Positions 38,534-49,892 of a stretch of 64,000 nt of DNA are shown here, in pieces (the stretch's first letter is position 1; each line of letters begins with the position of its first letter). A program made the position numbers and the translations under genes. The DNA is taken from contig JAJEKV010000191.1 of the NCBI GenBank assembly GCA_021234155.1, forward strand, positions 279,806 through 343,805, read 5' to 3'. This stretch comes from Isoetes taiwanensis. Lineage: Eukaryota > Streptophyta > Lycopodiopsida > Isoetales > Isoetaceae. The notes beneath the pieces are model-generated. The model was not told the DNA's origin, did no database searches, and worked only from the letters and a program-made list of their open reading frames with translations.

Positions 38534-39050
38534 TGTGTTGAGGAGTTTCTGTTATGGACATATTACATGCTTCAGACTAGCCTATATGCGCTTTTCTTTA
38601 ATGGAGGTTTCTGGATGGGGGATCTCGGCACTGCAGTGTAGGTAAACGACTGTCTCTCCTAGTACACCTTTTTCCCCAACTAGCATTGACGTTTCTACAT
38701 CACATCCAATAATGCATGTCTTACACAAGTGTAGGATATGAAGTGCAAGAAAATGCTAGAAAACTTTTAAGTGACCTACTAGGTTGGGAATGGTGTAGAT
38801 AAAAGATAAATAGTTGACTAGACTTTTTAGCAAGCTAAATACTATGGTGAAGACATTCTTGTGCTTTTCATAAAAAAGCTTAGGTTGGGCTCTGAGACTT
38901 GTTTAGGTGAAGGACAAGTCTACAATGTTATTCCATGGAATCATGGAAGGGAACTACAATGTATGCCTAGGTTCCTAAGGATCCCTTCCCCTTTTCCCGA
39001 TCCCCCTTTCCCTATTGGACTGTCGAATTGAGTGAATCTTTGCCATCGGC
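38534..39050. repeat. AT-rich body of unit 2, right of Helitron A'/B
   Basis: Resumes with TGTGTTGAGGAGTTTCTG, collinear with about 10007 in unit 0 and 25291 in unit 1. No gene. Confidence 0.85.
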
Positions 39051-39172
39051 CCTTTTTTTTTTCCTTTTCTCTTTCCCCTTTTCCCTTTTTTTTGCCTTTT
39101 CTATTATCTTTTTTGTTTTTCCTTCCATTTCGCCCTTTTTCCTTTTACATTTTCCCATTTCCCTTTCTTCGA
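39051..39172 (-). repeat. Short polypurine tract near the unit 2 Helitron 5' end
   Basis: C/T-rich plus strand about 60 bp inside the terminus at 39235. Confidence 0.85.
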
Positions 39173-39327
39173 AGGGTGGAACACCATAATACATATTATT
39201 GCAAAGATATATCCATCATACATCATAACATAGGATACTAGTAACGGTGCCCAGCGTTGCTGGGTATAATTTGGGAACCTATACATATTGGGAACATATG
39301 CATTTGCATAGAGCAACTTCATAGTCG

Positions 39328-40539
39328 TTGGATCATTTTCTTGGGCATAATTTGGGAACCTATAAATATTCGAAACTTGTGCATTTGCAGCCAGCAGAGG
39401 CGCAGCCTTCTGATGGCATTAGGGAGAATGCAGTGTTGCAGCGTATTGTTGCTCTAGAGCAGGTTAAAGTGCAGGAGGCACGTGTGAAGGCGGCCCTTAC
39501 CTGGTTGAAGGAGGGGGACACAAGTTCGTCGGTGTTCTTCAGAGCAGCTAGGCATGCAGCGTCTATGGCGTCCCTTGCTTTGCCTGATGGTCGGATTTTG
39601 GAGGATCCCGCTGATTTGCAGAGGTATGTGCATGCTCATTTCTCAGGGTTTTTTACGCAGCGCACTTCCTATGAGCAGGAGATGCAGGAGCTGGTTTTGG
39701 GGGCTGTTAAACCATCTATTCTGCCTCATCAGCGTGAGAGCTTGGGGCAGGAGCTCTCCAGAGAGGATTTAGCGGAGGCATGTATGTGCATGGCCAAGGA
39801 TAAATGTCCTGGGCTGGATGGCATCCCTGTGGAGTTCTTTCAGACTTATTGGGATTGGGCTGGTGAGTCTGTGTACCAGGTGTATCTTGAGTTGCTGCAG
39901 TCTTCTCAACTAGATAGGATCTTGAATACCGCATGCATTTCTTTGATTCCTAAGGTTAAGCAGCCTTCTACTATTAATGATTGGAGGCCTATATCCTTGT
40001 TGTCTTCTGTGAAAGCCCTGGCAGAGAAGTTGAAGCCGGTGTTGACTTCTTCCATTAGCAAGGTGCAGTCTGGGTTTGTTCCTGGGAGAAACATTTTGAC
40101 TAATGTTGCCGCAGCTTATGAGGGCCTTTATTGGGCCAGGAGAACAGGTCAAGGCATTGCCTATCTTAAGTTTGAGTTTGCCAAAGCTTACGATAGTGTC
40201 CGTTGGGAGTTCTTGTCTGCCATGATGTTAGCGTTGGGCTGTGGCCCACACTTTACAGAGACAGTCATGAAGCTGCATAGGTCAGCACGGGCTACGGTGG
40301 TGTGCCAGGGTGAACCCTCCGCCTTTTTCTCCTTAGGCAGAGGGGTGCGTCAGGTCCTTTGGCACCATTTTTGTTTACGATTGTGGCGGAGGCACTGTCT
40401 CAGTTGTTTTTTGTTGCAGTGGAGGAGGGGGTGGTGGATGGGCTTCGGATGTAGGATGGTAGTCAGCAGATTATTAACCAGTTCGCCAATGACACTTTCC
40501 TATTCCTGGTGGCAGAAGAGAGGAATTTGCGAAATGTGA
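39328..40539 (+). pseudogene. LINE reverse-transcriptase frame fused to Helitron-end sequence
   Basis: 403 codons. About the first 20 residues come from the Helitron 3'-end region, so this start is not the LINE's own. Then follow WLKEGDTSS-VFFRAA (linker typical of plant L1 ORF2), DGRILEDPADLQRY, KDKCPGLDGIPVEFF, NDWRPISLLSSVKALAEKLK, QSGFVPGRN and FAKAYDSVRW. After RQV the frame is shifted and the end is nonsense. Motif A has E for the catalytic D. Confidence 0.8.
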
Positions 40540-42303
40540 AGGGTTTGCTGAATACTTTCTCCTTGGCCTCAGGCATTCTTCTGAATTGGGGTAAATGCTC
40601 CACATTATGGGCCCAGCTAACTCCGCCTCCCCCTTGTTTGGCTCTATTCCCTTGGAAGGTGCTTCCAGGTAATGTGTGTACTAAGCTGTTGAGTATTCCC
40701 TTTGGAGGGGATGTTTCCATGGGGAGGGTGTGGGATGAGATTTTGCATGGATTGCAGAAACACCTCAATTGGTGGAAGGGTAGCAAGTTGTCCATTGCAG
40801 GTAGGATACTCATGTGTATACAACATCTGCAATGTTAGCTCCTGAGGGTAAGATCCAGGCTTTGGATAAGATTGTTCGAAATTTTGTGTGGGGCGGGGAT
40901 GATGAAGGGGCGGTTGTTAAAGTGGCTTGGTGGAAGTGTATCCGCCCCCGGGAGGATGGGGGCTTGGCCATTCTGGATTTGGCACTGCATAGTAAGGTGT
41001 TGGTCTCCAAGTTTGTTTGGAGCGCTCTGCAGGATGGAGCATCTTCTCCTGGTGCGGCGCTGTTGTTGCAGTCTCTTCGCCATTATGTGGCGTTTGGGAA
41101 GCCGTCTGTGCATGTGGAGTTGCCCTGGGCACTGTTGTATGGTCTCCAACCTTTCCCACATGCATCCCCTTTTCTTACGGGGGTGTTGCGGGCTTGGGAT
41201 CATGTGCGTGTGCTCTTCCAGCTAGATTATGCCTCAGTTTATCACCACTCTTCTTCTTTCTTGTGGGTTCCTCTGCCCCCTGCGCACTTGCCCTTGGCTG
41301 CCACTGTGCATGCTCGGACGCAGGCCCGTTGGAGGTGAGCTGTTATGCTCACCTTGGAGGATTGGTATTGGGGTGGTCAACTAGCTTCGTGGGAGTTCTT
41401 TCGAGCTCGCTTTCGCCTGAAGGGCAGTGACCGGGCTATCTGGGAACAAGTGACGGGGAGTATTCCGCTACACATACCTATAGTCCCTCAGGATGATGTG
41501 GTGGTGCAGGTTTGGAAGGTTCATCCGGATGTTGTGTCATCATGTTTTGTGCGGTCTTGTTACCGGGTGTTGGCTATTCATGACACTCTGCCCCCTTTAG
41601 GCAAGTGGTCTTTGTAGCTTCCGGGTTCTCGATGGCGCTCGGTTTGGACGTGGACATGGAGCTCACTTCCCCCACCTAAGGTTAGGGTGCTTCTGTGGCA
41701 GGTGGTGCACCGCTTTATCAGGGTGAATGTCCTTGTGAGTTGGTTTAGGCCGGGTGTGAGCCCTCTTTGCCCTTGTTGTGGCCTTCATCGTGAGACTGTG
41801 GAGCATTGTCTGGTTTTATGCCCTCATTTGCAGGCTGCCTGGGATTGGGTCAGGGCCCTGTTTCAGGTGAGATTGACTAGCCAGCAGTTGTTGCTTCATG
41901 TGTATCGTGGTGCTTGGCCGCTCTTGCGGCAGCAAGCCTTGCATCTGTGCGTGGCTTGGTTGGTGTGGTTGATTTGGAAGCGGCGGCGGTTGTCGATCTT
42001 TCAGGGGATTCAGCAGCATGCAGCCTCTCTGATTCCTCGACTCAAGTACAAGCTATTTCAAAGCTTTCTGGTATTCCCAGGATTAGTAGAGCGGAAGTTT
42101 GCCATTTGGCGGGATTTCTTGGGTGTTGTAGATGGTGATGGTCGGTTTGTACAGCAGTAAAGTTGCAGTTTTTTTGTGAGTTTGTTGTGGAGTGTGGAGG
42201 TATCGCTGTCTCTTTGGGGCAGTTCTCCTTCCTCCTCACTTGCTTTGTAACATTACCATTCTTTTAATATATTGATGACACAGTTCTTCAAAAAAAAAAA
42301 AAT
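39390..42303 (+). pseudogene. LINE (L1 clade) copy, unit 3 (most complete)
   Basis: Open frames 39328-40539, 40814-41338, 41345-41617 and 41687-42160 together cover linker, reverse transcriptase, connection region and zf-RVT. Changes against a working element: KFEFAKAYD (catalytic D to E), a 4-base loss turning RQGCPLAPF into RQVLWHHF, FANDT for FADDT, a lost segment near 40806 (TAGGATCACT... in unit 2), and a stop TGA at 41336 (CGA in unit 2). The 5' endonuclease half is absent. Ends ATTGATGACACAGTTCTTC then A(12). Confidence 0.9.
41687..42160 (+). pseudogene. LINE C-terminal zf-RVT region, unit 3
   Basis: 157 codons containing WQVVHRFIRVN, SPLCPCCGLHRETVEHCLVL and CPHLQAAWDWVRALF, which is the C-C-H-C zinc-binding arrangement of the zf-RVT domain at the end of plant non-LTR ORF2. 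Separated from the upstream frames by stops near 41617. Likely nucleic-acid binding in a functional relative. Confidence 0.8.
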
Positions 42304-44778
42304 TTAACATACCTTTGTATGTATAGAAAGAAAGTTGTATGGTCTTGGAAGCAATTAACCCAAATATTGATATAATAAGCATGCCTCGAATGTGTTAAGT
42401 GGATTTTGCAAATGTCAATATGTAAATATGGAATACTTAGCACAAGATGTAGTATGGATACTGCCCAAAACACGCTCCCACCAATCAAGTCCATACAATC
42501 CAAATGTTATCTTATACATAAAATAGATGTGCTCGATCCTCTTGTATGAGGTCTGTGAATTTACTATTCAAGTAAGTTTACAGAATAAACAATTTATGGA
42601 GAAATAAACATCAACATTGTAAATCAAATATGTAAAACCTAATTCTGTATATAAGGTATATAGGGTTTCCTATCTAGCCTTGTTTGGGATAAGCCTTTCA
42701 AGGAAATTAATCTTAAAAGTAGACCATATTTTTACTTCTTGATGCCCATATATGAAACATATGAGTGATATTACCATGTTCTAAATATGTATTTATCAGT
42801 ATCTATCTTAAATACTGCATATAACCTAAGCATAACATTAGAATGCAATTGTAATTTGTCCCATGCCATTATTATAAAGATCTCACACTCTTTGTTGGCA
42901 CCATTTCTTTGCGTTGGATTGTTTCATCATGATGCAGATGCAAGGCCATGTGATCCTCTTTGATAAGTCTTTACGTTCTTCAAGCCAACTTTTACTAAGA
43001 GAAATCGCCTTACAAAAAAATCTTAGATACAATGTACGGTTTTGGCAAGATCATTTATCATCTTTCTTAGGTTTTGTTACCTTATCAAACAATTTTCATT
43101 TTCAAAACCAACTCTCATCAAGAAAATAGAATATGCAAGATAAAGAGTCTATACTAATCCCCATATTTCAAAACATCAAAAAAGGATTGGTACAAGCAGG
43201 TGAAACTTCCATTTAAATTGTCAAGGGGTACATTATTATGCTCAAGATGCTATATTGACCTTAATAGACATTATTTTCAACATGGTACTTAAGGAAATAT
43301 TATTGTTGATGGTGGTGGGTGATGGTGGATGGATAAAGGCATCGGTAGCCACGTGGCAGAAGTGGTGGATCACTATTAGAGAATTCTATCCATTTTCACG
43401 ATACGATCTTTCACTATCAGAGGTGCCCTGCCGTGTGTATGCGGTTGTCCCTCAATCAATGATCCTGGATGTAGAAAGGCATTGTTAGAAAATCAAATGA
43501 CGAAAGACCTAGAGTAGAATAGTCCACGGGAGAGCAATTAACGTATAAGATACCACATCACATTACTGCAAAAACATATTGGGTGTTAATAAGACAAAAT
43601 AATATCAAATGCTTATCAAATCTAAGCAAACGATTCTCCATGAATGTCAATAGAAATGTAATTCTAGTAAGGGAGTTGCAAGAATGAACATCACTTATAT
43701 AGATGGCTCATCCATTCCCAAAATGCCGATCTGATGGCTTGGATCGATGTCCTAATCATCAAATAAAGAAACAACAAACCATTACCAAATGCACATACAA
43801 ATTGATTGTTCTTCATAGCCTATGTCCGTAAGAGCACACTTGGTCAATCTCTAAAAGGAATCTTTGATGTAATTGCAAGAATCTATAATTAGGCATTGAA
43901 TTAACATATTAGCCCCAATAAGGCAATCTCCAATGAGATGTTCAATTAGATCCCAAGTATTTGGACGGAGTTAGAAAGCCAGGCTTTTCATCTTGCAGAG
44001 GGATGGTCACTTTGAACGATCTGGAGAAGACGAAAACTGGTAGTCTTCAAAGGTTTGGATGTGGGAGATAACTGTGTTCTTCAAGAAGCTCAAGGTCACA
44101 TTGTTAAGTCGTACCATTGTTCTTCACTTGCCCCTTGTCAGAGGCGATTGTTCTTTGAGGAGTATTTAGATGTGCGCTCTTATGCTTAGGCAGGTTGCTT
44201 CACTTGGTGGGTCTCTGCTTATCCGCAGAGATTTTATTCTTGTTTTTGCACTTATACTTGTATTTGATTCTTTGATTAAATAAAGGTTAATCCCTTGATA
44301 GACTTATCCAATCATACATGGACTAGGCTAATCCAAGATGGTACTCCACATCCATGGTCTCTGGCACTTATGAAGGCATACAAAACCAGCCTAGTATTAT
44401 AAGCCTTAAACAGCAAATAAAATTCTAATTTCAAGAAGATTGATGTAATAAATTCAATAAGTCACTTTAAATATTATCATTTATAGAATTGTGCCTGTAC
44501 ATACAGATCTGAATATCAAAAAACCAAGGATAGAATTTCATTGGTGCATGTTTAATTCTTGATTTACACTAGAGCATTCAACCCATAAGTTCCCAAAAAA
44601 GGGAAAGAAGACTCTACTTTATATTGTAAAAGCATAACCCTGTTTTAGTCACAAGTACAAGAGCTTGATCTGTTGTAATTCACATCATATTTCCCTACTA
44701 AGACTGGAATTTGGGTGATAGTTAAAAAAGATCAATGAGAGGATGACTTACTTATAGTACACAATCATTAAGTATGTG

Positions 44779-44780
<2 letters not shown>
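42304..44780. repeat. AT-rich body of unit 3
   Basis: Collinear with units 0, 1 and 2. No gene recognised. Type-A marker GGTGGGTCTCTGCTTATCCG near 44216. Confidence 0.8.

Positions 44781-44831
<51 letters not shown>
44781..44831. repeat. (TA)n microsatellite, about 25 repeats
   Basis: Same locus as 22711-22861 but a third of the length. Confidence 0.95.
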
Positions 44832-44832
<1 letters not shown>

Positions 44833-44949
44833 CATCAACATGAATATAAACACACCATAAAAGTTGCAGCACAACTTTTTCCTTATTTACTTACTACCAA
44901 GCCTCAGCTTATATGGGTCATGAGACTGCAACTTTTGAAACTTTTATCA

Positions 44950-46187
44950 CTCTAAGAAAAGAGTGAATCTGCTTCTTTAATAGCCTGCTTGCGACTTTCT
45001 TCCTTCATTCCAGAAATGACAGTGTCACGAGGCTTGTAACGACGAACATTGAACTCTGTTGCATTGCCAAAGCATCAGTAGCAATACAGCTCGAGAAGAG
45101 AAGCATCAAAAACAATAATTCACCTCCAGTTATGCCATTGCGATCATCTTGAACAAACAAGACGCTTTTTGCATTGTGTCGACCAAGCATCCAGTTTAAT
45201 GCGATAAACCTGGTCGATGATAAACCTAAAGCTATTAGATTTGATCGCCCTTCAATGATGACTCTTCAATGAACAAAGATAACTTACCTTGAAGTATGGG
45301 TGATCGATGTCTGGATAACGCAATATGCCAATATCAAGCATGGTCTTCTCATGGCGCTCATGCTTGGCGAAAAAGGTTTCAAAGCTATTGATTGTTGCAC
45401 CAGTCTGAGCAGTAATGCGGGCCAAGGACATCGATATCAATTTGTGTGGCAGCCAAAATATCTGGGTCATCGACCAGTTTGACAAACCAGGAGTGAACCT
45501 GAAAAGAAAGGAAATTATACGATTAGAAATGAATTAACTTTTATTGTTCTCTTCGAGGCCAAATGTCCATATGGAATCCAGTACAGGAGACCAAATGGTC
45601 ATACGGAACCCAATATATAAATACAAGAAATGGTCTGGAATGGAAAATGGAAACCAAATACATAAATACACGAGAAGATACAAATCCTACATTGTGCAGG
45701 CCTTTAGTGGACATTCATGCTGCTTACCTCACGCACAACTTGCTCATCAGGTGATCCATCGAACTTGAAGTAGTTTATATTGTTCTTGACTAGCATATCT
45801 GATCTATGGATCCCGTCATCCATGGGCTCGATCAATGGATTCTGCATCAAAGTGCTCACTATTTTCTCCCAATTCCGTTGTTCAGCTGGAATGCGAGCAA
45901 TGATCTTTGTAGTTCCCGCTATCATGACCTTGAGATTGTCATCTAGTGTTTTTATGCTTTCACTGTTGAGCTTTCCAAAGGAGGGCGCAAGAGCAACTGT
46001 GAGATAATCTTTTGCCTCTTTATCCCTGACATTGATCTATCAAATACAAAGTACATATCAGTGTTCAAGAAGATATACAAACATTCAAGCAAGCATTTGC
46101 TTACTTTTTAGAGAAGTCAAATGAATTCACCCGGTCTTAGCAATGTCTTTTTGATCGCCAAAGGCGGAAGACTATTAAAGATTGCAT
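44950..46187 (-). pseudogene. Captured five-exon gene of unknown function, unit 3 copy
   Basis: Exons on the Helitron sense strand: 46105-46187, 45728-46036 (309 bp, 103 codons fully open), 45288-45498, 45124-45209 and 44950-45055, all with GT donors and AG acceptors. The second exon reads from INVRDKEAKDYLTV through SESIKTLDDNLKVMIAG and MQNPLIEPMDDG to DEQVVRE. The last reads EFNVRRYKPRDTVISGMK and ends at a stop. Exons 1, 3 and 4 each have a small indel relative to unit 1. Unit 1 plus unit 3 together imply a product of about 260 residues. No signal peptide or membrane segment seen. I do not recognise the family. Confidence 0.65.
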
Positions 46188-46526
46188 GGTGATGATGATG
46201 AAGATCGCATGAAGTTGGGTTTAAATGGTGCTTCCTGTAGAACCTGCTGGCTTCCTAGAATGATCTTTTCTTTCTTTAATCATCTCATTCACGTGAGGCA
46301 CGTCAAAGTTTTTCTTGAATTTTTTTAGAGAAACTTAATTATATACAGAAGTTGGGTTTAAATAGGGCTTTTCGTTGAACCTTCTAGCTTCTCCTTAATC
46401 AAATCATTCACATGGGACATCTAGCATACACATAACATGGCAACTCAATGCTTTTATTGACTTATTCTACATTATAACACGCAATACATTATAACACGCT
46501 TTTATTAAGTTATTCTACATTATAAC

Positions 46527-46676
46527 CGGGCGTGGTATTTATCAACCACCGTCATGTTTGAACCAAAAAAAATACACGAGGTTGTCAAAACCACATTGAG
46601 AGAAAAATAATACACGGAGTTTTTAGGTTCACGCATTTGGTTCAAACATGGCGGTGGTTGATAAATACCATGATTG
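46527..46676. mobile_element. MITE, unit 3 copy
   Basis: Same element and site as 24567-24713, with target duplications CATTATAAC at 46518-46526 and 46677-46685. Shared position shows it was inserted before units 1 and 3 separated. Confidence 0.85.
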
Positions 46677-46685
46677 CATTATAAC

Positions 46686-47236
46686 ACGCTTTTGAGAAGT
46701 ATAGAAGGACATTGAATTCAATAGTCGTGTCACATCAAATTTGATATTCCCCCACATCATTAGACTTTTATAAAAAAATCTCTTTTAATGTGTTTTGTTA
46801 TGCGAAGCTTGCCAAAGTTATAGTAAACTAGATTCATTCTAGACATTGTCATTTTCATGGGTTTCAATGATGTATCTTCCCAATCAAAATATGTAGGATT
46901 TGGTAGTTTGAAAGGGCTAAAATATAGAATCCCCAAGGTAACTTTAAACTCGAGACAAAATGAACATGGAGCAATGTGCTACATTTTGACAAGTATAGCT
47001 TTTGGCTCAACCTGCTAGTGCATTGCTTTGCTAGAAGGACTTCTGATCCCTTACTCAAGTAATTCACATTTACATGGAAAAGATTTATCTTTTCCCTACG
47101 TGGACGATAAAAATACCTTCCTTCCTTCTTTCCTTCCTTCCTTCCTTCCTTCCTACATCTTGAGTCTTCTTAATATCTTCAAATTCATTTTATTTTAGAG
47201 ACTTCTTCCTCGAGAAAACTTTAAGGACTTGCCAAA
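46686..47236. repeat. Unit 3 body left of Helitron A
   Basis: Collinear with the other units. TTCC microsatellite at about 47115-47154. No gene. Confidence 0.8.
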
Positions 47237-49036
47237 TCTTATATTATAAAGTTTTAGCGTATGTCTTCAATCAAACCCTAATTTAGATAGTTGAGATCGT
47301 CTGATTGCATTCGAAGGCCGAGATTTATCGCACAACTTCTCACCACCGTGATTGGCCATGCTCTGATCTCTTAAGAGGAAAGGGAAAATGGCAGAGAAAA
47401 GGGCAAAGTGAGAGGCAAAAAGGCACGGGTAAAAGGGAAAGACGGAGAAGGGAAAAGGAAAGGGAAAAGAGCACGAAAAAGGGAAAGAAAAAGAAAGGGA
47501 GAAAAAGGAAGGAAAAAAGGACACTATGAAAAGGAAAAGGGGGAAAGGGTAAGGACAGAATAAGGGAAAAGAAAAGGGGAAGGGAGGAAAAGGAAGAAAA
47601 ATAGGGCAACGGGAAAAAGGTGAAGACGGAAAGGGTGACGGAAGGGAAAAAGGGGAAGATAAGAATGATGAAGAGAAGGAAAAAAGGGCATGGAAAAATA
47701 GAAAGGGAAGGAAAAAGGAGGCAAAAAAGGGAAAAGGGCATGAGGAAAAGGGAGAGGGAAATGAGAGAGGAAGGAGAAAGTGGCACGAGAAGAGGAAAAG
47801 GGTGAGGAAAGGAAAAAAAGAAAGGGAAAAAGAGATGGAAAAAGAGAAAAGGGAAAAGCGAAAAGCAAAAAGAGAACAGAAAACATGGAATAGGAAAAGA
47901 GGAAAAGGGAAAAGGGGAAGAGGGTGGGAAAAGGAGGAAAAAGGGCATGTGAAAAAGGTGGAAAAAATGGAATGGAAAAAAAGGTGGGAAATGGAAAGGA
48001 AAAGAGAGAAGGAAAAAAAAGGGTGGAAAGGAAAGAGGAAAAGGGCATGGAAAAAGAGAAAAGGATGAAAAAAAGAAGGAACAGGAAAAAGGAAATGGGA
48101 GGCGAAAGGGGAAAGAAAAAAGAACACGAGGAATAAGGAGGGAAAATGGAAAAGAGGAAGGGAAAAAGGGCACAGAAAAAACTGGAAGAGGGAAAGGGTG
48201 AGCAAAGGGTAAAAATAAAGGGAAAAAGAGCATAGGGAAAGGGAAAAGAAAAAGAAAAAAGGGGAAGAGGGTAAGGCGGAAGAAAAGGCAAGTAAAAAGA
48301 AGTGGAAAAAAAGGAATGGAAAAATACATGGGAAAAAGGAAAAAGGAAAAAGGAAAGGGAAAGAGAAAAGGAAGGGGGGAAGGAAAGAGGAAAAGGGCAC
48401 GGGAAAAAGGGAAAGGGTGGGGAAATGATGAAAAAAGAAGGAAAGGGAAAAAGAAAAAGGGAGGCGGAAATGGGGGAAGGAAAGGAAAAAAGGCATGAGA
48501 AAAAAGGAAGAAGAAAATGGGAAAAAAGAGACATGAGATAAAGAAGAAGAGGGTGAGGAGAGGAAGAAAAACATAAAAAAAAGGTGGGGAAAAGGGAATG
48601 CAAAAAGGGCATAAGAAAAGGGAAGGGAAAAGAGAAAAGCAAAAGGAATGGGAAAAGGAAAGGGAAAAAAGAGCATGAGAAAAATGGGAAGGGTGGAGAA
48701 AGGTGAAAAGGGAAGGAAAAAAGCCGTCAAAAAAGGGAAAGGGAAAGGGAAAAATGAGAAGGAGAAAAGGAAGGAAAAGAGGAGGGAGAAGAGGGTAAAA
48801 AAGAAAAGAAAAAAAGAGAGAGAGAAGGAGAAAAGTAAATGTGCAGGAAAAATAAGAAAAGGGAAAAAATAAAGTGTGTAAGAAAATGAGGAAAAAAGGA
48901 TAGGGAAGGTTATCAAATGCACAAAAACCTCTTATAGCCTAGATATGATGAACTTGGTTAATGAGTCTGAGCTGAATAGGTTTCCATCCACAAATGTTCC
49001 CAACATTTGCCCAGCAACGCTGGGCACCATTACTAG
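47237..49036 (+). mobile_element. Helitron A (polypurine type, 1.8 kb)
   Basis: 5' end TCTTATATTATAAAGTTTTA after host A47236; 3' hairpin 49009-49025 (GCCCAGC-AAC-GCTGGGC), then ACCATTACTAG ending 49036 before host T. Removing it restores GCCAAATCTTTAGTAAAG, the exact sequence of units 0, 1, 2 and 4. No coding capacity. Nearly identical to A' in unit 2, implying recent activity by an autonomous helper elsewhere. Confidence 0.95.
47368..48905 (+). repeat. Expanded polypurine tract in Helitron A
   Basis: About 1.5 kb of A/G on the sense strand with recurrent GGGCATG, GAGCACGA and AGGGTGAGGAAAGG motifs. The apparent 551-codon frame on the opposite strand is an artefact. Confidence 0.9.
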
Positions 49037-49564
49037 TCTTTAGTAAAGTGGAATGTGTTGAGGAGTTTCTGTTATGGACATTAGCCTATATGCGCTTTTC
49101 TTTAATGGAGGTTTCTGGATGGGGGATCTCGGCACTGCAGTGTAGATAAACGACTGTCTCTCCTAGTACACCTTTTCCCCAACTAGCATTGATGTTTCTA
49201 CATCACATCCAATAATGCATGTCTTACACAAGTGTAGGATATGAAGTGCAAGAAAATGCTAGAAAAATTTTAAGTGACCTACTAGGTTGGGAATGGTGTA
49301 GATAAAAGATAAATAGTTGACTAGACTTTTTAGCAAGCTAAATACTATGGTGAAGACATTTGAGCACATTCTTGTGCTTTTCATAAAAAAGCTTAGGTTG
49401 GGTTCTGAGACTTGTTTAGGTGAAGGACAAGTCTACAATGTTATTCCATGGAATCATGGAAGGGAACTACAATGTATGCCTAGGTTCCTAAGGATCCCTT
49501 CCCCTTTTCCCGATCCCCCTTTGCCTATTGGACTGTCGAATTGAGTGAATCTTTGCCGTCGGCC
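49037..49564. repeat. Unit 3 body right of Helitron A
   Basis: Collinear with the other units except for a small deletion near 49080 (ATTACATGCTTCAGAC missing). No gene. Confidence 0.85.
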
Positions 49565-49680
49565 CGTTTTTTTTTTTTTCCTTTTCCCCTTTTCCCTTTT
49601 TTTTGCCTTTTCTATTATCTTTTTTGTTTTTCCTTCCATTTCTCCCTTTCTCCTTTTACATTTTCCCATTTCCCTTTCTT
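49565..49680 (-). repeat. Short polypurine tract near the unit 3 Helitron 5' end
   Basis: C/T-rich plus strand about 65 bp inside the terminus at 49746. Confidence 0.85.
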
Positions 49681-49892
49681 CGAAGGGTGGAACACCATAA
49701 TACATATTATTGCAAAGATATATCCATCATACATCATAACATAGGATACTAGTAACGGTGCCCAGCGTTGCTGGGTATAATTTGGGAACCTATACATATT
49801 GGGAACTTATGCATTTGCATAGAGCAACTTCATAGTCGTTGGATCATTTTCTTGGGCATAATTTGGGAACCTATAAATATTGAAACTTGTGC

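Larger units (their letters stand above)
25995..39235 (-). mobile_element. Tandem-array unit 2 (type B), interrupted by composite Helitron A'/B
   Basis: Starts CTAGAACTTGG with a scrambled hairpin and ends ACATAGGA at 39235. Without the 5,900-bp insertion it is about 7.34 kb. Type B: no captured gene, no long (TA)n, no MITE, and a reverse-oriented LINE fragment inside the LINE, shared with unit 5. Confidence 0.85.
39238..49746 (-). mobile_element. Tandem-array unit 3 (type A), interrupted by Helitron A
   Basis: Starts CTAGTAACGG with hairpin 39249-39265 and ends ATAGGA at 49746. Without Helitron A it is about 8.71 kb, matching unit 1 (8.80 kb). Same contents as unit 1: LINE with the E-for-D change, (TA)n, captured gene, MITE. 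The cleanest copy of the array, and the best reference for judging changes in the others. Confidence 0.9.
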
